NCBI RefSeq assembly: GCF_000719335.1
Contig: NZ_JOGB01000018.1
Coordinates: forward strand, 1 to 64,000
Direction of reading: 5' to 3'
DNA from: Streptomyces sp. NRRL S-87
Lineage (GTDB): Bacteria > Actinomycetota > Actinomycetes > Streptomycetales > Streptomycetaceae
DNA: 64,000 nucleotides
How positions within the stretch are numbered: position 1 is the first letter of the stretch; each line of letters begins with the position of its first letter. Below the pieces are notes generated by a model. It did no database searches and was not told where the DNA came from. It saw only the letters and a list, made by a program, of their open reading frames with translations. This document shows positions 8,801 through 17,491 of this stretch, piece by piece. The translations under genes and the position numbers were made by a program.

Positions 8801-10470
8801 CGGGCGGCCTCGCGGGCCGCGTCCCAGGCGGCGACCGCGGTCTTCTCGGCGTCGCTGGCGGCCAGTGCGGCGCGGGCCGGGTCGGCGTCGGGGGCGGAGT
8901 CGTCGAGCCAGCCGGCGCGGACGGCCTCGGCGGTCTCCTGCTCGACCTCGGCGAGCCGCTGGCGCAGGTGCTCGGATTCGCTGCGGGCCTTCTGGGCGGC
9001 GGTCGCGGCGGCGGTGGCGTCGCGGTGGGCGGCCTCGCCGGCGGCCTGGAGGCCGGCGGAGCGCTCCTCCTCCTCGTTGGCGACCCGCTCGCCTGCCTCG
9101 GCGGCGGCGTGGAGGGCCCGTACGAGGTCGGCGGCGGCGGTGGCGCGGGCGGCCAGGGCCGGGGCGGCGTCCCGCTCGGCCTCCTGGATCGCGGCGGAGA
9201 CGCGGGCGGAGCGGTCGGCGGCCGCGCGGTGGCGCAGGACGGCCTCGGCGGCCTGCCAGGCGGCGTACAGGGTGCGGGCGTCGGCGAGTTCGCGGCGCTG
9301 GGCGGCGGCGGCCTTCTCGGCCACGCCGAGGGCCAGCGAGGCGTGCCGGTAGGCGAGCTCGGCGGCGACCAGCGAGCTGCGGCCCCGGGCGGACTCGGCC
9401 TCGGTGACCTGGTGGGCGGCGGCGGTGACGGCCTGGGCGAGCTCGGCGGCCCGGCCGCGCTCCTCGGCGGCGCGGGCGGACAGCCGGCGGGCGAGGGTGC
9501 GGGTGCGGCGCTCGGCACCGGCGTGCACGTCGCGGGTGCGGCCGCGCTTCTCGGCTGCCTCGGCGATGCGGGTGAGCAGGTCGAGGGAGCCGGCGGTGAA
9601 GTCCCGCTCCGCCATGAGCTCGGCGCGCCGGCCCAGCTTGTTGCCGAAGCCGTGCACCAGGTCGGCGAGGCCGTCGGTGTCGCGGGTGTCGGTGACGGCG
9701 CGCAGCAGCAGGTCGGTGAAGTCGGAGTCCTTCTTGACCGCGAAGAGGCCGGCGGCCTCGCCCTCGTCCGCGTTCATCTCGCGCTGGTAGCGGAAGAGCT
9801 CGGGGTCCAGGCCGAGCTCGCCGAGGTGCTCGTTCCAGCGGTCGTGGATCTCCTCCCAGTACACGTCGAGGTGCGGGTACGCCTTGCCCGCCTCGGTGAT
9901 CGCGTCGCGGAAGCCCTTCATCGTGCGGCGGCGGCCCTGGGCGCCGGAGGCGCCCTCGACGGGCGGGCGCACGGCGGTGGACTCGGCGACGGGGAGGTTG
10001 TCCAGGCTCAGGCCGGGGCCGGGGCGGAAGGAGTACCAGGCCTCGGCGAACTTGCGGGGGTCGTTGGAGACCTGGCGGCCGCGCCACTCGCTGACCTTGC
10101 CGACGACCACGCACTCGCCGGTCTGGGTGTGCTGCCACTCCAGCGCGACGTGCCCGCAGTCGTCGGCGAGCAGGAACTTGCGGAGCACGCCGGAGCTGGC
10201 GCCGCCGAGGGTGTTGCGGTGGCCGGGCAGCATGACCGAGAAGATCAGCTTGAGGAGGACGGACTTGCCGCCGCCGTTCTCCAGGAAGAGGACGCCCGCG
10301 GGCGCCGGGCGGCGCGGCGGGCCGGTCGGCTCGTCCTCGAAGAACTCCGCCTGGGTGGGGGCCGGGTTCGGCACCGGCTCGCCGACTCCGCGCAGGTCGA
10401 GCACGGTGTCGGCGTAGCGCGCGCCGGCGGGCCCGATGGAGTAGAGGCGGATCCGGGACAGCTCGTACAT
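5830..10470 (-). CDS. SMC/MukB-like coiled-coil ATPase (MksB/JetC-like)
   Basis: The product has 1546 residues with SMC-type architecture. The N-terminal nucleotide-binding half has Walker A LENGGGKS at residues 63-70. Residues from about 220 to 1330 are an alanine-, glutamate- and arginine-rich region with coiled-coil character. The C-terminal half has the ABC signature SGGQ at 1411-1414 and a Walker B-like LFLDN at 1445-1449. Position 1449, where most ABC/SMC ATPases have the catalytic glutamate, is asparagine. The order of the three-gene set (about 501-residue protein, 301-residue winged-helix protein, large ATPase) matches MukFEB, MksFEB and the JetABC part of Wadjet. No JetD-like nuclease gene follows: the next gene downstream is convergent. 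The start MYELSRIRLYS is ATG with only a weak GAGAG upstream. A role in chromosome organisation or in exclusion of foreign circular DNA is inferred from architecture only. Confidence 0.75.
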   Translation of the reverse strand: MYELSRIRLYSIGPAGARYADTVLDLRGVGEPVPNPAPTQAEFFEDEPTGPPRRPAPAGVLFLENGGGKSVLLKLIFSVMLPGHRNTLGGASSGVLRKFLLADDCGHVALEWQHTQTGECVVVGKVSEWRGRQVSNDPRKFAEAWYSFRPGPGLSLDNLPVAESTAVRPPVEGASGAQGRRRTMKGFRDAITEAGKAYPHLDVYWEEIHDRWNEHLGELGLDPELFRYQREMNADEGEAAGLFAVKKDSDFTDLLLRAVTDTRDTDGLADLVHGFGNKLGRRAELMAERDFTAGSLDLLTRIAEAAEKRGRTRDVHAGAERRTRTLARRLSARAAEERGRAAELAQAVTAAAHQVTEAESARGRSSLVAAELAYRHASLALGVAEKAAAAQRRELADARTLYAAWQAAEAVLRHRAAADRSARVSAAIQEAERDAAPALAARATAAADLVRALHAAAEAGERVANEEEERSAGLQAAGEAAHRDATAAATAAQKARSESEHLRQRLAEVEQETAEAVRAGWLDDSAPDADPARAALAASDAEKTAVAAWDAAREAARSATDAAREATAAESRAELAAARAADAADGAEAAYEAERRAAASIGEDPRLAALLGLPGAAARPAVPGPRAAQDAPADPGGEPRGLSAEDLDRSADDLQHLLDTGVQAAERQLFDLRTAAADDARILGALGDGGLLPPGPDVLATVEYLGEHGIPALPGWRYLAQSVDPADHAAVLAARPELVDGVVITDPDSHARAREVLAAAALLPRSAVAVGTAAALLAPVPPADTTDTGVFLVPPNPAMHDEFAADEERQALRARATERDAEIRELAARLAGDRALAARLGSWRTGCPPGRLADLAAAATTARAAAEEAAARLAETRTARAEADEVAADAVRVRDERQDVAQRARRAADALAGLAYRLRERAGWQARVRELADEAAESEARAEACLDRARAADEDRRAAQRAADDARRTSRALRAERAEIAGAPDPLPEGEAPRAALPALREAYRAASQVYEKVGVGADLRAEQARAESDESAALAELDRLTNKVRTRAAQLLEGTDGADGPSRQAAAARAEQLVQMLESRTSAASEQLGRLRGEAERLAPADGECHTELAEDRIPADVEQAQAMLRAASAQLAAHSAAVESARAAHAELLTAHRSAEDGAGGFDETAALLRDLLRDHQQADEDEAEGGPYPGSLTEARQSAAEARRSLRGCTADLSAAEAAVREASDVLVRHANATRYEQVRTPARQQIRELPVATLPDHAAAWAAAFAPRLRVLTDELEQLERNRDSIVDRLRGLVESSLATLRSAQRLSQLPEGLGEWSGQEFLRIRFEEPDQAALTERLGEVIDDATRSAVKKNAAFGEGRRDGMSLLLRGVHAALQPRGIAVEILKPDAVLRAERVPVGQMGDVFSGGQLLTAAIALYCTMAALRSNDRGRDRHRHAGTLFLDNPIGRANATYLLELQRAVSDALGVQLLYTTGLFDTTALAEFPLVIRLRNDADLRAGLKYISVEEHLRPGLPQQAAEGETIHGEITATRMFRRTPVPAE

Positions 10471-10601
10471 GGCGGCGGACTCTCGTGGTGTCTGGTGCGG
10501 TGGTGGCGGTCGGGGCCCCGGCGGGGCCGGGTGCGTACGGTCGTACGGAGCGGCCCCGGGCCGCGTACGGCCCGGTCGGGGCGTACGGGAGCGGCTCGGC
10601 G

Positions 10602-11507
10602 TCAGGCGTGGAACGGCAGTCCGGCGTCGGCGGCCAGCTCCAGGTCGTCGCCCTCGGGCGGCGGCAGCAGGGTGGCGGTGCCGTCGGTGACCGGGACCAC
10701 GCCCAGTTCGATCAGCTCGGCCAGTGCGGCGCTGCCGGCCATGTCGCGGACCTGGAGCTGGTAGCGGGGGGTGGTGCGGTAGGTGCCGCCCGCGTCGTCG
10801 CCGGTGCGCTGCAGGAAGCCGGAGTCGGTCAGGAAGGCCACGGCCTTGCCGACGATGCCGGTGGTGGAGCCGGCCAGGCGGCGGGCGTCCTTGGTGGCGC
10901 CGGTCGCGCTGCGGCGGGCGTAGACGCGCCAGGCGGCCTCCAGGCCGGGGGCGCCGGTGGCGGGGTCGGTGTTCTCGCCCAGTTCCTCGGCGCGCTCCTC
11001 CAGGCGGCGGCAGGCCTGGCGGACGAAGCCGTCCACGCCGTTGACCGTGACCCGGCCGATGTAGCCGTCGTCGGCGAGGTCCTCGGGCCGGGGGAAGGCC
11101 AGGGCGGCCACGGCCAGGTGGGCCAGGCCGTGCAGGAAGCGGTCGCCGCCGTCGGCGGCGGTGCGGCGGGCGTAGTCGCCCATGCGGACGGCGAAGACGG
11201 AGTCCTCGCCGGCGGCCACGGCCATGCCCGCGCGCGGGGAGACCTCCAGCACGACCAGGCCGAGGCCGGTGGCGACGGCGTCGGCGAGGCGCGCGAAGGC
11301 CGGGTCCTCGCGGTAGCGGCGCAGCAGCTCGGCGTATTCGGCGTCGCGGGCGGGCAGGAGCTTGGGCTGGAGTCCGAAGGCCACGAGGCGGGCCGCGTCG
11401 GCGGCGTCGGCGGGGGTCACCGCAGGGGTCCCGGCAGAGGACGCGGCCGGCGCCTGCGACGGCTCGGGCTCGCTCCACGCGGGGTACTCGGCGTGGTGGT
11501 CGCTCAC
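10602..11507 (-). CDS. MksE/JetB-like winged-helix partner of the SMC-like ATPase
   Basis: The product has 301 residues. After a 30-residue disordered N-terminus it is helical, and it has winged-helix-like sections: one around residues 105-135 (RFLHGLAHLAVAALAF) and one near 215-260 (VGKAVAFLTDSGFLQR, then TPRYQLQVRDMA). Size, position and fold signature fit the MukE/MksE/JetB subunit, which bridges kleisin and ATPase in MukBEF-type complexes. The GTG start sits 8 nt behind AAGGAG. It is separated from the upstream gene by 190 bp and from the ATPase gene by 131 bp. Both gaps are GC-rich and repetitive, so internal promoters or processing are possible. The assignment rests on gene context and pattern, not on a database match. 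Confidence 0.65.
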   Translation of the reverse strand: MSDHHAEYPAWSEPEPSQAPAASSAGTPAVTPADAADAARLVAFGLQPKLLPARDAEYAELLRRYREDPAFARLADAVATGLGLVVLEVSPRAGMAVAAGEDSVFAVRMGDYARRTAADGGDRFLHGLAHLAVAALAFPRPEDLADDGYIGRVTVNGVDGFVRQACRRLEERAEELGENTDPATGAPGLEAAWRVYARRSATGATKDARRLAGSTTGIVGKAVAFLTDSGFLQRTGDDAGGTYRTTPRYQLQVRDMAGSAALAELIELGVVPVTDGTATLLPPPEGDDLELAADAGLPFHA

Positions 11508-11697
11508 GGGCGGGACTCCTTGGCGGTGCGGGCAGTGCCGGGGGTGCGGGTGGGGCGGGTGACGCGGGTGGTGTGGGTGCTGAGGGTGCTGTGGGTGTGG
11601 TGGTGGCTGCCGGTGGGGCGGGGGCGGCCGGGTGGGGCGGGTGCCGGGACGACGGGTGCGGCGGGTGCGGCGGGTGCCGGAACGACGGGTGCGGCGG
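11508..11697. repeat. GC-rich short tandem repeats between the first two SMC-operon genes
   Basis: This 190-bp spacer is built of degenerate GGGTGCGGC, GGGTGC and GTGGGTGCTG units, most regular at 11640-11695. It contains no plausible reading frame of its own. It may form RNA structure between the kleisin-like and winged-helix genes. Confidence 0.6.
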
Positions 11698-13203
11698 TCA
11701 CGCGGCCTCCGTCCGGTCGGCGGCCATCCCCGCCGCGTCCAGGAGGGCCGTGCCCACGATCAGGTCGGCGCCGCCGAACTCGGGGTCGTCCAGCTCCGTC
11801 CCGTCGTCGACGGCGAACAGCAGCCGCTCCTCGCCCTGCCGGTAGGCCGTGCCCACCGCCGGGCTGGCCGCGTGCACGGCGAGCAGGGCCACCAGGTACG
11901 GCAGGTCGGGGTCGGTGCGGCGGGCCTCGGCCAGCAGGCCGGACAGCCGCCGCGGCGCGTCGTGCGGCAGGTCCAGCAGCTCCATGGCCGCGGCCAGCTG
12001 CTCCTCGCTGAAGCGGCTGTCGTCCGGGGTGGCGATCAGGTCCGGCTCGGGCATCTCGGCGCCGAGGTGCTCGCGCTCCAGCGGGGGCGTGAGCAGTATC
12101 TCGACCAGGTCCGCGACCCGTACGGACACGGGCGTGCGCAGGCCGGTCCCGCGGGCGAAGAACGCGTCGGTGACCCGGGTGGCCTGTGCGAGCGGCAGCG
12201 GCAGGGTGGGGGCGACGAGCTGGCCGTACAGGTCGATGCCTGCGGTCGGGGCCGGGGCGGCGAAGGCCTGCCGGTCCTGCTCGGCGCGGAACAGCGGGCC
12301 GGCCTCCAGGAGGCGGGACTGCAGCTGCGTGTGGCGGCGGATGCAGTCCTTGACGATGTCGACCAGTTCGGCGGCGCGCCGCTTGTGCTCGGGGTCCTCG
12401 GCCTCGTCGCGGGCCTTGCGGATGTTGGTGAGGATCGCGTTCTCGTGCCGGTAGCGGTCCGCCACGTGCTCCAGCGCCTCGGCGATCATGTCCGGTACGG
12501 ACTGCAGCCAGTCCACGGCGCGGACGTTGCGCCGGGTCGCGTCGAGGGTCTTGCGCAGCGTCTCGGCGTACTGGACCGTCCGGTAGCGGGCCTGCTCGGC
12601 GGCGAGCTGGGCGTCCGCGAGCCGGCCGCGGCTGATCAGCACCTCAAGCTTGACCTCGGCGGCGATCTGGGCGCTGGTGACGTCCGTGTCGAGGGCGCCG
12701 ACCAGCACGTTGACGGCCTCGTCGGTGGTGCGCAGGTACACCGTGCCGCCGTAGCCGGGGACCTCTTCGAGGAGCTTGAAGTCGTAGTCGCGGCGCACGT
12801 AGACCCCGTCGGGGCCGAAGGTGCCGTAGACGGCGCGGAAGCCGCGGTCCACGCTGCCGACGTTGATCAGGTTCTCCAGGACCCAGCGCGCCACGCGCTC
12901 GTGCTCGGCGGCGGGGCGCCGCGGGGCCTGGGCGGCGACCCGGGGCAGCAGCCTGGCCACTATCTGCTCGTGGTCGGCGCCGGTGTCGAAGTCCATGTTG
13001 AGCGTGACCAGGTCGATCGCCGCGAGGGCGACCTCCGCCATGGCGTAGACCGTGTACTCGCCGGCCAGGTTGGCCTTGCGCGCGTCGAGGTCGTGCAGGG
13101 GGGCGGTGCAGGCGAGCGCGCGCAGCCGCCGGGCCAGGCCCTCGTCGGCGGCCGGGCCCGGTGCCGGGGACGGAAGGGTCTTCACCGGGGCGGGGAGAGT
13201 CAC
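11698..13203 (-). CDS. Kleisin-like protein (MksF/JetA-like), first gene of the SMC-like operon
   Basis: The product has 501 residues and is predominantly helical. A central stretch (residues ~190-320) of charged helices, from [18 protein letters not shown] to [20 protein letters not shown], resembles the middle domain of MukF/JetA-type kleisins. The C-terminal third looks like a small winged-helix module. It begins at a GTG (13203) with no ribosome site. TACTCT lies 7 nt upstream in the position of a -10 box, suggesting a leaderless transcript that also starts the operon. The divergent neighbour pxpA starts 108 bp away. The kleisin call is an inference from length, helix pattern and the two downstream genes. 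The family could also be a private actinobacterial one. Confidence 0.6.
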   Translation of the reverse strand: MTLPAPVKTLPSPAPGPAADEGLARRLRALACTAPLHDLDARKANLAGEYTVYAMAEVALAAIDLVTLNMDFDTGADHEQIVARLLPRVAAQAPRRPAAEHERVARWVLENLINVGSVDRGFRAVYGTFGPDGVYVRRDYDFKLLEEVPGYGGTVYLRTTDEAVNVLVGALDTDVTSAQIAAEVKLEVLISRGRLADAQLAAEQARYRTVQYAETLRKTLDATRRNVRAVDWLQSVPDMIAEALEHVADRYRHENAILTNIRKARDEAEDPEHKRRAAELVDIVKDCIRRHTQLQSRLLEAGPLFRAEQDRQAFAAPAPTAGIDLYGQLVAPTLPLPLAQATRVTDAFFARGTGLRTPVSVRVADLVEILLTPPLEREHLGAEMPEPDLIATPDDSRFSEEQLAAAMELLDLPHDAPRRLSGLLAEARRTDPDLPYLVALLAVHAASPAVGTAYRQGEERLLFAVDDGTELDDPEFGGADLIVGTALLDAAGMAADRTEAA

Positions 13204-13311
13204 GACGGAAAGAGTAGGCGCTCCCCCCGACAACGACCCAAACGGCGTGGTTCGACCCGATCCTCCCCGGGTGCGGGGATGCGGGGCGGGGGCCTGTCCT
13301 ACGCTCACGGC

Positions 13312-14076
13312 ATGGCTTCCATGATCGCACCGGACGCGGCGGCGCCGGACACGTCGGTGATCGACCTCAACGCGGACCTCGGCGAGGGCTTCGGGCGCTG
13401 GACCCTGACCGACGACGAGGCGCTGCTCTCGGTGGTCAGCAGCGCCAACGTGGCCTGCGGTTTCCACGCCGGGGACCCCTCGACGATGCGGCGGGTGTGC
13501 GAGCTGGCGGTGGCCCGCGGGGTGCGGATCGGCGCCCAGGTGTCGTACCGGGACCTGGCCGGTTTCGGGCGCCGGGCGATGGAGGTGCCCGCGCGCGAGC
13601 TGGCGGACGAGGTGGCGTACCAGATCGGCGCGCTGGAGGTGTTCGCGCGGGCGGCCGGGGCCGCTGTGGCGTACGTCAAGCCGCACGGCGCCCTGTACAA
13701 CCGGACCGTGCACGACGTCGAGCAGGCGGCGGCCGTGGTCGAGGGGGTGCGGCTGGCGGCCGGTACCGGGCTGCCGGTGCTCGGACTGCCCGGTTCGCGG
13801 CTGCTGCGGGCGGCCGGGGAGGCGGGGATGCGCGCGGTCCCGGAGTGCTTCGCGGACCGCGCGTACACGGCGGAGGGCACGCTGGTGCCCCGTTCGGAGC
13901 CGGGCGCGGTGCTGCACGAGCCGGCCGCGGTGATCGCCCAGGCGCTGGCCCTCGCGGGCGCGCGCGCGGGGCGGTCGCTGTGCCTGCACGGGGACACGCC
14001 GGGGGCCGCGGAGCTCGCGGCCCGGGTCCGGGCGGCCCTGGAGGGGGCCGGGATCAGGATCGGGGCCTTCGCGTGA
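13312..14076 (+). CDS. pxpA: 5-oxoprolinase subunit A (LamB/YcsF family)
   Basis: The product has 254 residues. Family motifs are [11 protein letters not shown] near the N-terminus, [18 protein letters not shown] and [15 protein letters not shown]. PxpA works with PxpB and PxpC to open 5-oxo-L-proline (pyroglutamate) to glutamate with ATP, scavenging a damage product of glutamine and glutamate. The three genes lie together here with overlapping stops and starts. The ATG at 13312 has no clear ribosome site but has TACGCT 6 nt upstream, consistent with leaderless translation. A second in-frame ATG follows three codons later. Confidence 0.92.
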   Translation: MASMIAPDAAAPDTSVIDLNADLGEGFGRWTLTDDEALLSVVSSANVACGFHAGDPSTMRRVCELAVARGVRIGAQVSYRDLAGFGRRAMEVPARELADEVAYQIGALEVFARAAGAAVAYVKPHGALYNRTVHDVEQAAAVVEGVRLAAGTGLPVLGLPGSRLLRAAGEAGMRAVPECFADRAYTAEGTLVPRSEPGAVLHEPAAVIAQALALAGARAGRSLCLHGDTPGAAELAARVRAALEGAGIRIGAFA

Positions 14077-14693
14077 GCGTGCGCATGCGCGTGCTGCCGG
14101 TGGGCCGGGAAGCGCTGCTGGTCGAGGTGGACTCGGCGGCGGAGGTGGCCGCGGTGCACGCGGAGCTGCTGCGCCGGCGGGCGGCGGGCGAGCTGGGGGG
14201 CGTACGGGAGATCGTGCCGGCGGCGCGGACCGTGCTGCTGGACGGGGTGCGGGACGCGGCGGGGCTGGCCGCGCGGCTGCCGGGCTGGGAGGTTCCGGAC
14301 CTGGCCCCGGCCACGGGACCGGAGGTGGTGGTCCCGGTGCGGTACGACGGCCCGGACCTGGCCGAGGTGGCCGCGCTGTGGGGCGCGCCGGTGCCGGAGG
14401 TCATGGCGTCGGTGGAGTTCCGGGTGGCGTTCTGCGGCTTCGCGCCGGGGTTCGGCTACCTGACGGGCCTGCCGGAACGGTTCCACGTGCCGCGCCGGGC
14501 CACGCCCCGGACGGCGGTGCCGGCCGGGTCGGTGGCCCTGGCGGGCGAGTTCGCGGGGGTGTACCCGCGCTCGTCGCCGGGCGGCTGGCAGCTGGTCGGG
14601 ACGACGGACGCGGTGCTGTGGGACCCGGACCGCGACCCGGCGGCGCTCTTCGCACCGGGGACGCGGGTGCGGTTCGCGGAGGCGGACGGATGA
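14073..14693 (+). CDS. pxpB: 5-oxoprolinase subunit B (KipI-like)
   Basis: The product has 206 residues and belongs to the KipI/carboxyltransferase domain C-D family, with the signature [15 protein letters not shown] and a [15 protein letters not shown] stretch. The GTG start overlaps the pxpA stop as GTGA, and the gene ends in an ATGA overlap with pxpC, so the trio is translationally coupled. The product forms the PxpBC part of the ATP-dependent 5-oxoprolinase. In older annotation it would be called allophanate hydrolase subunit 1. Confidence 0.92.
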   Translation: MSVRMRVLPVGREALLVEVDSAAEVAAVHAELLRRRAAGELGGVREIVPAARTVLLDGVRDAAGLAARLPGWEVPDLAPATGPEVVVPVRYDGPDLAEVAALWGAPVPEVMASVEFRVAFCGFAPGFGYLTGLPERFHVPRRATPRTAVPAGSVALAGEFAGVYPRSSPGGWQLVGTTDAVLWDPDRDPAALFAPGTRVRFAEADG

Positions 14694-15730
14694 GCGGGGG
14701 CGGACGGATGCGCGGGGGCGGACGGATGCGCGGGGGCGCGGTGCGGCCGGAGGGCGTGGGGGCCGACGCAGAGGCGGTGGAGCCCGTGGGGGCCGACGCG
14801 GAGGCGGCGAAGGCCATGGCGGCGGACGAGGGGGCGGAGACGGAGGCCGTGGCGGCCGAGGCGGAGACGGGGGCGGAGGCCGTGGAGCTGGAGGTCGTGC
14901 GGCCGGGGGCGCTGACCACCGTGCAGGACCTGGGCCGCCCCGGGTACGCGCACGTCGGCGTGCCGCACTCGGGCGCGCTGGACCTCCCGGCGCTCACGCT
15001 GGCGAACCGGCTGCTCGGCAACCCCGACGGGGCGGCCGGCCTGGAGACCACCGTGGACGGCGTCGCGCTGCGCGCCGACGCCCCGGTCACCGTCGCGGTG
15101 ACGGGCGCCCCGTGCCCGGTGCTCGTCGCGGGCCGGCCGGCCCCCTGGGGCGCACCGGTACGGGTGCCCGCGGGCGCGGTGCTGGAGGTGGGCCGGGCGG
15201 TGGCGGGCCTGCGGACGTACGTGGCGGTGCGCGGCGGGCTGGCGGTGCCGGCCGTGCTCGGCAGCCGGTCCACGGACCTGCTCTCGGGGCTGGGCCCCGC
15301 CCCGCTCGCCGCCGGGGTGCGGCTGCCGGTCGGACCGGCGCCGGCCGCTCCGGTGGCGGGTGCGGACGTCGTACGGACGCCCGCGCCGCCCGCGGAGCTG
15401 GTGCTGCCGGTGCGGCCGGGGCCGCGGGACGACTGGTTCCGGGCGGGGGCGTTGTTCGGCGCGCGCTACCGGGTGGCCCCGGCGAGCAACCGGATCGGAC
15501 TGCGGACGGAGGGCGGGCCGCGCCTGACGCGCGTGCGCGAGGGCGAACTCCCGAGCGAGGGCATGGTCCTGGGGGCGGTCCAGGTCCCGCCGGACGGGCT
15601 CCCGGTCGTCTTCCTGGCCGACCACCCGGTGACCGGCGGCTACCCGGTCATCGGGGTCGTCCCACCCCCCGCCCTGGCGCTCGCGGCCCAGGCCCGCCCG
15701 GGCACGCCCGTGGTCTTCGTCCCGGGCTGA
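14690..15730 (+). CDS. pxpC: 5-oxoprolinase subunit C (KipA-like) with a low-complexity N-terminal extension
   Basis: The product has 346 residues and belongs to the KipA/carboxyltransferase domain A-B family, with LEVVRPGALTTVQDLGRPGY opening the conserved domain at about residue 67, then VGVPHSGALD and AVRGGLAVPAVLGSRSTDL. The first ~64 residues are not typical. They consist of a repeated GGGRMR motif followed by an Ala/Glu/Val-rich acidic stretch, encoded by imperfect tandem DNA repeats between 14690 and 14890. If initiation is at the ATGA overlap with pxpB, this extension is translated. A shorter form starting at ATG 14816 is possible. The partner enzyme function is as for pxpA and pxpB. 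Confidence 0.88.
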   Translation: MSGGGRMRGGGRMRGGAVRPEGVGADAEAVEPVGADAEAAKAMAADEGAETEAVAAEAETGAEAVELEVVRPGALTTVQDLGRPGYAHVGVPHSGALDLPALTLANRLLGNPDGAAGLETTVDGVALRADAPVTVAVTGAPCPVLVAGRPAPWGAPVRVPAGAVLEVGRAVAGLRTYVAVRGGLAVPAVLGSRSTDLLSGLGPAPLAAGVRLPVGPAPAAPVAGADVVRTPAPPAELVLPVRPGPRDDWFRAGALFGARYRVAPASNRIGLRTEGGPRLTRVREGELPSEGMVLGAVQVPPDGLPVVFLADHPVTGGYPVIGVVPPPALALAAQARPGTPVVFVPG

Positions 15731-15809
15731 CCGGGGAGCCGGTTGCGTGAGGGGCGGACGCGACCGTCGCCGCCCTGAGGCGATGCGTCCGGCGGCGCGC
15801 GTCCAGGCC

Positions 15810-16931
15810 CTAGAAGAGGCCCGCGTACTCGGCCCTCATGAGGGCGTCGAAGATCGTGCGCAGCCACGGGCTGCGGACGTCCGGCAGCCGGGCCAGCGTG
15901 TGCCCGAGCACGCGCCCGTCCGCCCGGAAGAGGTGCAGCGGATGCGGGGCGGGCGGATCGAAGTCGTCGCGCAGGACGCCGTGGGGCAGGCCTCCGGAGG
16001 CGGGCAGGAGCAGGTCCCGCTCGGGTGAGACGAGCCACCGCCACACTCCGAACGGCAAGGGCACGGGATACGTCGTCGGGCCGGGCGGGGCCCAGGCCCG
16101 GCCCGTCTGCGGGTGGACGGGGACCAGGGCGATGTCGGCGTCCTGGTCCGGGGCCGGCCGCTCCGGCCCGGCCAGGACGGCGCGCCGCGGCCGCGGGCCG
16201 GCCGGCAGCAGGGTGTCGAGGGCGCGCTGGAACATCTCGCCGGCCAGACCGTCGGGGACGATGACCGGCCGTCCCTCCGAGGCGGCCAGCAGGTGGGCGA
16301 GCGCCCGGCCGGCCGCCGCCTCCCACCGCGGGCTCCAGGACCAGTAGTGGTCCGACCAGTGGCCGGCCCGCTGGCGCGCGCCCCACGTGGTGACGGGCTC
16401 GAACGGGGGCGTGCCGTCCTCTTCCGCCATCAGCTCCTCCCAGGGGCGCGGTGCGGCATGGCCCCCGCCGACGGGGAGGCGGCGCACCGCGTCCGGAGCG
16501 AACCACGTCGCCTGCCAGAGCGAGCAGTCGTCGATCCGGCTCGCCACGGGAACGCCGCACTCCGCGCAGGCGGTGTTGGGGCCGCCGGCGCCGTCGAGGC
16601 CGCAGCAGTTGCCGGAGCCGCGGTTCTCCGGGAGCAGCACGGTGCCGCGGGTGTCGCCCGGGGCGACGACGATCGCGCCCGGCGGGCCGTCGGAGACGCG
16701 GTGGACCGGAGCGTGGATGCCCCGGGCGGCCGCCTCTTCCGGAGGGACCTCGGACCACGACCGCCACGGCGGTCCCCACGGCTCCGGGTCCACCGCGAAC
16801 GTGCCCGGGTCCATGAGGACCGGGAGCTGGATCCCGTTCCCGTACGACTGGCGGGCGTGGACGGGCAGGGCGACCTCGGACAGCGGAGCGGTCAGCTCGG
16901 CGCCGCACCCCGCGCACACGAAAACGAACAC
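15810..16931 (-). CDS. Conserved protein of unknown function with zinc-ribbon-like cysteine pairs
   Basis: The product has about 373 residues. It opens with VFVFVCAGCGAELTAPLSEV, and CAGCG looks like half of a zinc ribbon. A second cysteine cluster (CCGLDG, then CAECG) lies around residues 110-130. There is no signal peptide and no catalytic motif I recognise. I favour GTG 16931, which has GGAGGA immediately upstream, over ATG 16958, which has none. The gene heads a run of minus-strand genes of unknown function and is convergent with pxpC. Confidence 0.7.
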   Translation of the reverse strand: MFVFVCAGCGAELTAPLSEVALPVHARQSYGNGIQLPVLMDPGTFAVDPEPWGPPWRSWSEVPPEEAAARGIHAPVHRVSDGPPGAIVVAPGDTRGTVLLPENRGSGNCCGLDGAGGPNTACAECGVPVASRIDDCSLWQATWFAPDAVRRLPVGGGHAAPRPWEELMAEEDGTPPFEPVTTWGARQRAGHWSDHYWSWSPRWEAAAGRALAHLLAASEGRPVIVPDGLAGEMFQRALDTLLPAGPRPRRAVLAGPERPAPDQDADIALVPVHPQTGRAWAPPGPTTYPVPLPFGVWRWLVSPERDLLLPASGGLPHGVLRDDFDPPAPHPLHLFRADGRVLGHTLARLPDVRSPWLRTIFDALMRAEYAGLF

Positions 16932-17013
16932 ATGTCCTCCGCTGGGAAACAGAGGCATGATCGCAGCTCGGGGGCTGCGGCCCCACCGATTTCCGGCGGC
17001 AGCCCGACGGCGG

Positions 17014-17418
17014 TCAGCGGTCGCCCGCGGGCGGGCCGGCGGGTCTCGCCGGACGCGGGAGCGGTCGGCGCCAGTCGCCGAGTTCCGAGACGAGGATGCC
17101 GCGGGCCAGGGTGCGTATCTCGTCCCACGCCGGGTCGGTGGTCAGGGCGTCGGACCACGGGGCCGCGCGGTCCGCGGCGGCGAGCCCGCCCAGGGTGCGG
17201 CGGACGGCCCGGAGCCCGCGCAGGGCCTCGGGCTCGAACAGCCCGCGGTCCGCGAGCTCCTCGCAGACGCGGCAGAACAGTTCCGCCTCTTCGGCCAGGG
17301 CGCCCGTGTCCAGCGCGCGCCCGCCCAGCCAGGCGAGCTGGTCCCGGCGGTCGGCCGCCAGGACGGCCATGAGGGTGAGGGTCATGTCGCGCTCGCGCGA
17401 GCCGCCGGGTCCGTTCAT
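17014..17418 (-). CDS. Small conserved helical protein, function unknown
   Basis: The product has 134 residues, is helical and ends in a proline-rich tail. No catalytic motif is visible, and two cysteines (CRVC) lie near the middle. The start at ATG 17418 is tentative; an in-frame ATG at 17385 (MTLTLMAVLAADRRDQ) is an equally good alternative. It lies between two other unassigned minus-strand genes and is preceded by the strong terminator of the upstream gene, so it is probably transcribed separately. Confidence 0.6.
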   Translation of the reverse strand: MNGPGGSRERDMTLTLMAVLAADRRDQLAWLGGRALDTGALAEEAELFCRVCEELADRGLFEPEALRGLRAVRRTLGGLAAADRAAPWSDALTTDPAWDEIRTLARGILVSELGDWRRPLPRPARPAGPPAGDR

Positions 17419-17433
17419 GCGGCCAGGATCGCA

Positions 17434-17471
17434 CCCGGCCCCCGACCGCCTGCGCGGGGTCGGGGGCCGGG
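17434..17471 (-). terminator. Strong hairpin terminator
   Basis: A perfect 14-bp stem (17434-17447 with 17458-17471) with a 10-nt loop lies 21 nt past the stop of the HEAT-like gene. It separates that gene from the following one at 17418. Confidence 0.75.
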
Positions 17472-17491
17472 AGGTGCTGACGGGCTCCGGG

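Noticed and set aside
5830..13203. Complete Wadjet (JetABCD) defence system
   Set aside because: No JetD-like nuclease gene lies on either side, so the full system cannot be claimed from this window.
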